Source: Alsobacter soli
GTDB lineage: Bacteria; Pseudomonadota; Alphaproteobacteria; Rhizobiales; Beijerinckiaceae
Direction of reading: 5' to 3'
Assembly: GCF_003004785.1 (NCBI RefSeq)
Contig: NZ_PVZS01000023.1
Span: 1 to 50,579 of the forward strand
Length of the DNA stretch: 50,579 nucleotides
The notes beneath the pieces were generated by a model that was not told where the DNA came from, did no database searches, and saw only the letters and a list, made by a program, of their open reading frames with translations. Position 1 is the stretch's first letter. Each line of letters starts with the position of its first letter. The translations under genes were made by a program, and so were the position numbers. Positions 45,228 to 50,579 of the stretch are shown piece after piece.

Positions 45228-46196
45228 ATGGAGAGCATGACGAGGCCAGGTTCCGACAGCATGCCAAGCGCGCCCAATCTGCAGGAAGCAGTCGCCGAGA
45301 TCGCCGCCGAAATGCGTGATCGGCCGGACCGCGGCGATGTGGCGACCTACATTCCCGAACTCGCCAAGATCGATCCTGCCCGGTTTGGCCTCTGCGTCGT
45401 CGACACGACCGGCGCGGTCGCGGCGGCCGGTGACGCCGAGGAGCCCTTCTCGATCCAGAGCATCTCGAAAGTGTTCACGCTCACCCTGGCGCTCGGCATG
45501 AGCGGAGACCGCCTGTGGTCCCGGGTCGGACGCGAGCCGTCGGGCAGCGCCTTCAACTCGATCGTCCAGCTCGAGCACGAGCGCGGCGTTCCACGCAACC
45601 CGTTCATCAACGCGGGCGCGATCGCGGTGACGGATGTCATTCTGTCCGGCCACCAGCCGCGTGAGGCGCTGGGGGAGATCCTGCGCTTCGTGCGGTTCGT
45701 CTCCGACGACGAGAGCATCACCATCGACAAGGCCGTGGCGGCCTCGGAGCAGCGCACCGGCTTCCGCAACGCAGCCCTCGCGAACTACATGAAGTCGTTC
45801 GGCGTGCTCCAGAACCCGGTGGACTATACGCTCGGCGTCTACTTCCACCATTGCGCCATCGCCATGTCGTGCCGACAACTCGCGATGGCGGGGCGTTTCC
45901 TGGCGCATGAGGGTCGCAGCCCCACGACCGGGCTCTCGGTGGTGAGCCCGCAACGCGCGCGGCGCATCAACGCCATCATGCTGACCTGCGGCCATTATGA
46001 CGGCTCCGGCGAGTTCGCCTATCGGGTCGGCCTGCCGGGCAAGAGCGGCGTCGGCGGGGGCATCCTGGCGATCGCGCCTGGAAAGGCCTCCATCGCAGTG
46101 TGGTCGCCGGGGTTGGACGCAGCCGGCAACTCGCACCTCGGCCGCATCGCTCTGGAGAAGCTGTCCAGGCGCATGGGCTGGTCGATCTTCGGGTAA
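45228..46196 (+). CDS. glsA: Glutaminase A (serine-dependent beta-lactamase fold)
   Basis: A 322-residue GlsA-type glutaminase that hydrolyses glutamine to glutamate and ammonia. Motifs match the E. coli YneH/GlsA family: [12 protein letters not shown] (nucleophile Ser and Lys), [57 protein letters not shown] and AGRFLAHEG, ending [21 protein letters not shown]. The N-terminus is uncertain: ATGs at 45228, 45237 and 45261 are in frame; 45261 gives the closest match in length to the E. coli protein. Neighbouring glnII makes a glutamine-cycling locus. Confidence 0.92.
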   Translation: MESMTRPGSDSMPSAPNLQEAVAEIAAEMRDRPDRGDVATYIPELAKIDPARFGLCVVDTTGAVAAAGDAEEPFSIQSISKVFTLTLALGMSGDRLWSRVGREPSGSAFNSIVQLEHERGVPRNPFINAGAIAVTDVILSGHQPREALGEILRFVRFVSDDESITIDKAVAASEQRTGFRNAALANYMKSFGVLQNPVDYTLGVYFHHCAIAMSCRQLAMAGRFLAHEGRSPTTGLSVVSPQRARRINAIMLTCGHYDGSGEFAYRVGLPGKSGVGGGILAIAPGKASIAVWSPGLDAAGNSHLGRIALEKLSRRMGWSIFG

Positions 46197-46203
46197 GGCG
46201 TGG

Positions 46204-46392
46204 CTAGCGCCTGCGCTCCGGATCGGCCTCGCGGATCGCGGCGTCGTGGTACCAGCCCGAACCGAACTCGATTGGCGGCGGCTCCTTCGGGGCCGGCTGC
46301 TGCCCAGCAGCGGGCATGGCCCTGACGCCGGAACCAGCCCGGTTCCTGAAGGGCAGAATGACGGCCGTCTCGCGGGAACGGGGTGCGCTCAT
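46204..46392 (-). CDS. DUF2735 small protein, divergent from glnII
   Basis: A 62-residue protein with the DUF2735 look: a short start MSAPRSRETAVILPFRNRAG, a variable Pro/Ala-rich middle and the conserved end FGSGWYHDAAIREADPERRR. GAGGGGGA at ideal spacing supports ATG at 46392. DUF2735 genes commonly sit beside glnII in Hyphomicrobiales, which fits here. Its function is unknown; a role in nitrogen control is suggested only by location. It converges with the glutaminase gene, 7 bases apart. Confidence 0.8.
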   Translation of the reverse strand: MSAPRSRETAVILPFRNRAGSGVRAMPAAGQQPAPKEPPPIEFGSGWYHDAAIREADPERRR

Positions 46393-46728
46393 GAGAATCC
46401 CCCTCGTCAATGCATGCAGGGTAACATAGCCCGCTGCCCATCGTTCCAGCGCATTGCGGACAAAAACGCGGCGCCATGCCTATTTTTTATGCATCCATTT
46501 GGACTAGCTCCGTTCGCCTAACGCACGCCCGTCTGTCCTAGAGCCGCGACTCTGGAGGTACACGCGCAAACGCGGCCTCTCCCTGGGCTGGTTCGGCGCG
46601 AATGGAGCAGTCGCGGCCGGCTGGCATGGTTGATGCCTGAGAGGGTTTCAGCCACGGGCTACCTTTCGGTCACCCCGTCGTCTGGGAGCGCCTCCCGGCC
46701 TGCGGAACTCGTTTGAGTGGGATTGAGA
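46393..46728. promoter_or_regulatory. glnII/DUF2735 divergent control region
   Basis: A 336-base gap without a gene. It holds the sigma-54-type promoter at 46622-46637 and a weak NtrC-like half-pair TGCATCCATTTGGAC at 46490-46504 that matches GCA...TGG of the NtrC consensus but not its outer bases. The DUF2735 side has no clear promoter by eye. Confidence 0.4.
46622..46637 (+). promoter_or_regulatory. Sigma-54 (RpoN) promoter for glnII
   Basis: TGGCATGGTTGATGCC has the -24 GG and -12 GC spaced by exactly 10 bases and matches the TGGCACG-N4-TTGCW consensus at most positions. Transcription would begin near 46648, leaving an 80-base leader before the glnII ATG (46729). In rhizobia, glnII is known to be NtrC/RpoN dependent, so this is a strong match in an expected place. 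Confidence 0.78.
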
Positions 46729-47763
46729 ATGACGAAGTACAAGCTGGAATACATCTGGCTGGACGGCTACACCCCCGTCCCGAACCTCCGCGGCAAGACG
46801 CAGATCAAGGAGTTCGACAGCTTCCCGACCCTCGAGCAATTGCCGCTCTGGGGCTTCGACGGCTCGTCCACCATGCAGGCCGAGGGCCACAGCTCCGACT
46901 GCGTGCTGAAGCCGGTCCGCATCGTCCCGGACGTCACCCGCACGAACGGCGCGGTGGTGCTCTGCGAGGTCATGATGCCCGACGGCAAGACCCCGCACGC
47001 CTCCAACAAGCGCGCCACCATCCTGGATGACGAGGGCGCCTGGTTCGGCTTCGAGCAGGAGTATTTCCTCTACAAGAACGGCCGCCCGCTCGGCTTCCCG
47101 GACTTCGGCTACCCGGCCCCACAGGGCCCCTACTACACCGGCGTCGGCTACAAGAACGTCGGCGACGTCGCCCGCCAGATCGTCGAGGAGCACCTGGACA
47201 TCTGCCTGGCGGCCGGCCTCAACCACGAGGGCATCAACGCCGAGGTGGCGAAGGGCCAGTGGGAATTCCAGATCTTCGGCAAGGGCTCCAAGCGCGCCGC
47301 CGACGAGATGTGGATCGCCCGCTACTTCCTGGAGCGCCTGACCGAGAAGTACGGCGTGGACGTCGAGTGGCACTGCAAGCCGCTGGGCGACACCGACTGG
47401 AACGGCTCTGGCATGCACTGCAACTTCTCGACGTCCTACATGCGAGAAGTGGGCGGCAAGGAGTACTTCGAGGCGCTGATGGGCGCCTTCGCGGACGCCC
47501 GCGAGGACCACATCGCGGTCTACGGCCCCGACAACCATATGCGCCTCACCGGCAAGCATGAGACGGCTTCCATCCACACCTTCAGCTGGGGCGTGGCGGA
47601 TCGCGGCGCGTCCATCCGCGTGCCCCACAGCTTCGTCAACAACGGCTACCGGGGCTACCTCGAGGATCGCCGTCCGAACTCCATGGGCGACCCCTACCAG
47701 ATCGCCTCGCAGGTCCTGAAGACGATCGCGAGCGTCCCGACCGCCAAGTCGGCCGCGGCCTGA
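46729..47763 (+). CDS. glnII: Glutamine synthetase II
   Basis: A 344-residue eukaryote-type glutamine synthetase (GSII), which makes glutamine from glutamate and ammonia with ATP. Active-site phrases: WGFDGSSTMQAEGHSSDCVLKP near the N-terminus, FGFEQEYFLY, HCNFSTSYMRE and the C-terminal RGASIRVPHSF. There is no adenylylation-site Tyr loop of GSI. The ATG at 46729 was chosen over one at 46717 because it fits the family start MTKYKLEYIW. It follows a sigma-54 promoter. A strong terminator follows. Confidence 0.96.
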   Translation: MTKYKLEYIWLDGYTPVPNLRGKTQIKEFDSFPTLEQLPLWGFDGSSTMQAEGHSSDCVLKPVRIVPDVTRTNGAVVLCEVMMPDGKTPHASNKRATILDDEGAWFGFEQEYFLYKNGRPLGFPDFGYPAPQGPYYTGVGYKNVGDVARQIVEEHLDICLAAGLNHEGINAEVAKGQWEFQIFGKGSKRAADEMWIARYFLERLTEKYGVDVEWHCKPLGDTDWNGSGMHCNFSTSYMREVGGKEYFEALMGAFADAREDHIAVYGPDNHMRLTGKHETASIHTFSWGVADRGASIRVPHSFVNNGYRGYLEDRRPNSMGDPYQIASQVLKTIASVPTAKSAAA

Positions 47764-47788
47764 TCCGACCAGATCCTGGAAGGATTTC

Positions 47789-47817
47789 CACCCGGCGCAG
47801 CCCGCCTGCGCCGGGTG
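47789..47817 (+). terminator. glnII terminator
   Basis: Arms CACCCGGCGCAG (47789-47800) and CTGCGCCGGGTG (47806-47817), a perfect 12-bp stem with a CCCGC loop, followed by TTTTGTT. This is a textbook Rho-independent terminator 26 bases after the glnII stop codon. Confidence 0.92.
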
Positions 47818-48234
47818 TTTTGTTAGTGGCAAGCTCCAGACGGGTCACGGAGCCGCGCCTCGCTGCGCGTCCCCGCTCTCCACAGGCGGAGAAGGCACGG
47901 ATTGCCAAGGCGCCCCGACGCCGCCATGCTGGCCAATGAGGCGCACGCGCGCTGCGTCTGAGGGGGCGCAACCGTAGCGGCGCCGTGGTCGGGCTCGAAC
48001 GAGAAAACAAAGCCTGGCTTGAGCGCTTGGGCGACCTGGCTGTAACGGAAAGGCCGTCCTCTTCGGAGGCGGCCTTTTCGTTTCCCTGGCGGATTTGACC
48101 GGATTCGCCGGCGCGAATTTAACCAACTCAACAACCGTAGATTTCAGATCACAGCCAGCGGTAGCGCCATTCTGTTAGGCTTCACGCCGAACTGCCTCCG
48201 GCGCGCGCGCCTGAACTAGCGGATTGGGGACTTC
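47818..48234. other. Gene-poor intergenic region with UUCG hairpin
   Basis: I see no convincing protein gene in these 417 bases: minus-strand ORFs here are Arg/Ala-rich with no domain and no ribosome site. A hairpin lies at 48049-48077 (AAAGGCCG, bulged T, CCTC, loop TTCG, GAGG, CGGCCTTT) and is followed by TTCGTTT on the plus strand, like an intrinsic terminator. It would end a transcript from within the region, so a small RNA is possible but not shown. Confidence 0.45.
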
Positions 48235-48885
48235 GTGCTTCAGATCAACTTGATGAAATCCGCGTCGAGCTTTGCTGGCGTATCCTCCCTGCGTCCGCTG
48301 TCCCGCGTGGCGGCTGCAGCGGTTCTCGGGGTTCTCCTCGCTGGTTGCGTCACCCAAGGCGGAGGCCGTATGGCGGCTGGCGGCAGCGGACTCTCCCTGG
48401 AGGGGCTGCCCTTCGGGTCGGACCTCGCCCGGCGGGAGGTCGCCTACAACGGGCCCGAGCACGCGGGCACGGTTGTGGTGAGGACCAGCCAGCGCCGGCT
48501 CTACCTCGTCCAGTCGGGTGGCCGCGCGCTTCGTTACGCCATCGGCGTCGGCCGCGAGGAGGGCCTGAACTTCCGCGGTTCGGCCGTGGTCGGGCGGAAG
48601 GAGCAGTGGCCATCCTGGACGCCGACGGCGAACATGATGCGGCACATCCCACGCTATCGCGCCTATGCGGGCGGCATGCCGGGCGGGATCGACAATCCCC
48701 TCGGGGCGCGCGCGCTCTACCTATATCGGGGCGGGCACGACACGCACTTCCGCCTGCACGGAACCAACGACCCCAGCACCATAGGCCAAGCGGTGTCGAG
48801 CGGCTGCATCCGGCTCACCAACGAGGACGTGACGGACCTCTACTCGCGCGTGCCGGTCGGCGCCCCCGTGGTGGTCAAGCCCTGA
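48235..48885 (+). CDS. L,D-transpeptidase (YkuD domain) lipoprotein
   Basis: A 216-residue cell-wall enzyme. The signal ends in lipobox LLAGC (Cys about 38), and a YkuD domain from about residue 75 carries the motif RLHGTNDPSTIGQAVSSGCIRL, with the catalytic His and Cys (HGTN...SSGCIRL). Such enzymes make 3-3 peptidoglycan cross-links or attach proteins to the wall. It starts with GTG at 48235 behind GGGGA; the ATG at 48253 is an alternative that leaves the signal peptide intact. It converges with the AhpD-like gene. Confidence 0.92.
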   Translation: MLQINLMKSASSFAGVSSLRPLSRVAAAAVLGVLLAGCVTQGGGRMAAGGSGLSLEGLPFGSDLARREVAYNGPEHAGTVVVRTSQRRLYLVQSGGRALRYAIGVGREEGLNFRGSAVVGRKEQWPSWTPTANMMRHIPRYRAYAGGMPGGIDNPLGARALYLYRGGHDTHFRLHGTNDPSTIGQAVSSGCIRLTNEDVTDLYSRVPVGAPVVVKP

Positions 48886-48912
48886 AAATCAGGGCTGGCG
48901 CCCTCAGGCGCC
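48878..48912. terminator. Two tandem hairpins between convergent genes
   Basis: AGCCCTGA/TCAGGGCT (48878-48885, 48889-48896; the stop codon is inside the first arm) and GGCGCC/GGCGCC (48897-48902, 48907-48912) are perfect stems immediately one after another. They separate the L,D-transpeptidase gene from the convergent AhpD-like gene. There is no T-run, so termination would need help; protection of 3' ends is also possible. Confidence 0.5.
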
Positions 48913-48939
48913 CGCCCTCCCCCTGCTGCGCCGGACCGT

Positions 48940-49302
48940 TCAGCCCTTATGCTCCTGGGACCCGCCCGCAAACTGGTCGTATGCCTCGATGGCGTGGCTG
49001 GCGTACATCACGGACGGGCCCGCGCCCATGTAGACGGCCATGCCGAGGGTCTCGAGCACCTCCTCCCGCGTCGCTCCGTTCTGAAAAGCCGCCTTGGCAT
49101 GGAAGGCGATGCAGTCGTCGCAACGGATCGCGACCCCAATTGCCAGCGCGACAAGCTCCTTGGTCTTGGTGTCCAGCGCGCCGGTCTTCAGGGCGGACTG
49201 GGCCATCCCGGAAAAGTGGCGCATGACGTCGGACGAGCCGGCGCGCATCTGCTTGAGCGGTTCCTGCAGCCCAGCGATCAGGTCCTGCCAATCCATGTGC
49301 AT
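48940..49302 (-). CDS. Carboxymuconolactone decarboxylase-family protein with CxxC (AhpD-like)
   Basis: A 120-residue AhpD-fold protein. The redox motif IRCDDCIAFHAKAAF (Cys-Asp-Asp-Cys plus His) is that of peroxidase-linked AhpD-type members rather than PcaC. It probably works in peroxide or thiol handling. The frame allows starts at 49302 and 49296 (MDWQDLIAG). The 67-residue DUF2892 gene lies 59 bases upstream on the same strand. Confidence 0.88.
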   Translation of the reverse strand: MHMDWQDLIAGLQEPLKQMRAGSSDVMRHFSGMAQSALKTGALDTKTKELVALAIGVAIRCDDCIAFHAKAAFQNGATREEVLETLGMAVYMGAGPSVMYASHAIEAYDQFAGGSQEHKG

Positions 49303-49361
49303 CGTCCATCACCTCCAATAGGCGCAGCGGCCCGCGGCTGCATGTCGCTGCGCGAAAGACG

Positions 49362-49565
49362 TCAACGCGGGCAGGTCGACAGCCCCACGATGCGGTAGAC
49401 GCCGCAGGATCCAACCACCGCGCTCAGCATCGGCAGCAGGCCGAGGTAGCCGATCCAGTTCCATCCGGTCTGGGGCGCCCAGAACGGCAGCGCGAAGGCC
49501 ACCATGGCCAGCCCCAGGTAAAAGCGGATGAGACGGTCCAGTCCGCCCATGTTCTTGATCATCAT
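49362..49565 (-). CDS. DUF2892 inner-membrane protein
   Basis: A 67-residue protein, MIKNMGGLDRLIRFYLGLAMVAF then a second hydrophobic stretch, ending SCGVYRIVGLSTCPR. These two helices and the NMGGLDR start are the DUF2892 pattern also found in the tail of YgaP-type sulfurtransferases. It ends 59 bases before the AhpD-like start and begins 11 bases after ccoG, so it may be cotranscribed with ccoG. The role is not known. Confidence 0.85.
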   Translation of the reverse strand: MMIKNMGGLDRLIRFYLGLAMVAFALPFWAPQTGWNWIGYLGLLPMLSAVVGSCGVYRIVGLSTCPR

Positions 49566-49576
49566 GGTGTCCTCGG

Positions 49577-50579
49577 TCAGTTGGGGATGAAGTGTTCGCG
49601 CGCCGTCGCGGCCTCGCCCGTATCGGGATCCGTGGCGCGGAAGGTGAGATCGATTGACTTGTCCGGAATGGCGCCCCTGGGCAGCGACACGGACACGCGC
49701 ACCTCGCGAGTCTGGTCCGGACCGACCACGATCAGGGTTCGCCCATCCGCAGCCGGCTGGACGCCCACGACATGCACCGCCGCTCCGGACGGAGCTCCCT
49801 CCACCGCCAGAACGAACGACCGATCCACTGGGCGCTTGTTCAGGAAGCGCATGGTGTAGTCGTTGCGCACGCTGCCATCGGAAAGCCGGGTGAAGAGCGG
49901 GTTGCGCTCATGGAGCACGCTCGCCCCCATGGTCCCGCGGGTGGCGAGCGCATAGACCATGGCGCCGCCCACCAGGGCGATGAGGCCGGCGTAGAGCACC
50001 GTGCGGGCGCGCACGACCTTGTAGACCGGAGCCTTTCCCTCCTTGCGGCGCGCGATGTTGATGTCCGTGTCGTAGCCGATCAGCCGATCCGGCCTGCCGA
50101 TCTGCTTCATCACGGTGTCGCAGGCGTCGATGCAGAGCCCGCACTGGATGCAGCCGAGTTGAACGCCGTTGCGGATATCGACCCCGGTCGGGCACACCGC
50201 CACGCACTGGTTGCAGTCGACGCAGTCTCCGGCAGGCAGCCCCGCCTCGCGGGCGTGCTCGGCCTTCTTCACCGACATGCGCGGCTCGCCGCGGTCACGC
50301 CGGTAGGTGACGTTCAGGGCCCACTCGTCGGTCAGCGCCGCCTGGATGCGCGGCCAGGGGCACATGTAGATGCACACCTGCTCGCGCATGTGGCCGGCGA
50401 GGGCATAGGTCGTGAAGGTGAGGATGGCGATCCAGACATAGGCCGCCCAGGGCGCCTGGAAGGTCGCGAGGTCGCGCACCAGCGTCGGGGCGTCATCGAA
50501 GTAGAGCACCCAGGCGCCGCCGGTCCACCAGGCGATCATGAGCCAGATCGTGTGCTTCAGGACCTTCTGGGAAACGACG
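49577..50579 (-). CDS. ccoG: Cytochrome c oxidase accessory protein CcoG (FixG/RdxA), 3' part
   Basis: The gene runs off the right edge; the visible 333 codons are its C-terminal two thirds. They include SQKVLKHTIWLMIAWWTGGAWVLYF (membrane helix), two [4Fe-4S] clusters (CVDCNQCVAVCPTGVDIRNG and CIQCGLCIDACDTVM), another helix near YAGLIALVGGAMVYALA and the C-terminal Ig-like domain. CcoG helps build the cbb3-type oxidase (copper reduction). The expected ccoH/ccoI genes do not follow; DUF2892 and AhpD-like genes come next. Confidence 0.93.
   Translation of the reverse strand, partial: VVSQKVLKHTIWLMIAWWTGGAWVLYFDDAPTLVRDLATFQAPWAAYVWIAILTFTTYALAGHMREQVCIYMCPWPRIQAALTDEWALNVTYRRDRGEPRMSVKKAEHAREAGLPAGDCVDCNQCVAVCPTGVDIRNGVQLGCIQCGLCIDACDTVMKQIGRPDRLIGYDTDINIARRKEGKAPVYKVVRARTVLYAGLIALVGGAMVYALATRGTMGASVLHERNPLFTRLSDGSVRNDYTMRFLNKRPVDRSFVLAVEGAPSGAAVHVVGVQPAADGRTLIVVGPDQTREVRVSVSLPRGAIPDKSIDLTFRATDPDTGEAATAREHFIPN

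Noticed and set aside
47636-48134. Overlapping minus-strand frames of 93-124 codons after glnII.
   Set aside because: One runs into glnII and its terminator; composition is Arg/Pro-rich with no ribosome site and no domain.

Overview
The window is GC-rich, densely coding chromosomal DNA that looks like a member of the Alphaproteobacteria, most likely order Hyphomicrobiales (Rhizobiales). The clues are a eukaryote-like glutamine synthetase II (GlnII) with a divergent DUF2735 gene and a sigma-54-type promoter, the interspersed palindrome whose antisense reading gives the familiar 'CERSEAIQ...CFVAALLAMT' shadow peptide, and the style of the ABC, CoA-transferase and protocatechuate genes. I cannot assign a genus. 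I see no rRNA, tRNA, insertion sequence, integrase, phage gene or CRISPR array. This is an accessory-metabolism stretch of a chromosome rather than a mobile island.

Layout. 0-4.6 kb: a Tat-exported solute-binding protein diverges from an amidohydrolase / RidA / D-threonine-aldolase-like unit that could handle acylated D-amino acids. 4.8-11.3 kb: DUF302, PAP2 phosphatase, cytochrome b561, a VIT-type transporter coupled to a P1B ATPase lacking the usual CPC motif, and a PQQ-type sugar dehydrogenase with a DUF2231 membrane partner. 11.5-21.9 kb: a LysR regulator followed by nine tightly packed genes (acyl-CoA dehydrogenase, amidase, CaiB/BaiF CoA-transferase, enoyl-CoA hydratase, SsuABC-like importer, polysaccharide-deacetylase-fold hydrolase, SDR, MaoC hydratase). 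This reads as an uncharacterised catabolic operon for an imported amide or carboxylate, and a LysR-box-like palindrome sits just upstream.

22-27 kb (minus strand): katG, then an operon pcaC-pcaH-pcaG plus a beta-keto acid cleavage enzyme (BKACE), which suggests a variant end to protocatechuate degradation. 27-33 kb: PaiB-like flavoprotein, aquaporin Z and an RND efflux pump. 33.3-37.6 kb: a cupin-type HTH regulator divergent from a polar amino acid ABC importer and a PuuB/DadA-like FAD oxidase. 38-45 kb: a Tyr/Gly-rich exported protein and a complete inner-membrane type I secretion pair upstream of a large furin/kexin-like subtilase carrying a P domain and RTX repeats. 45-50.6 kb: glutaminase, DUF2735, glnII, an L,D-transpeptidase, an AhpD-like protein, DUF2892 and the 3' part of ccoG.

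Recurring features: several convergent gene pairs share perfect hairpins, and in both complete ABC import operons a perfect stem-loop lies directly between the binding-protein gene and the permease gene, where it could protect the 3' end of the binding-protein mRNA. The most interesting unknowns are the 12.5-21.9 kb catabolic operon, the BKACE-containing pca operon and the secreted RTX subtilase.
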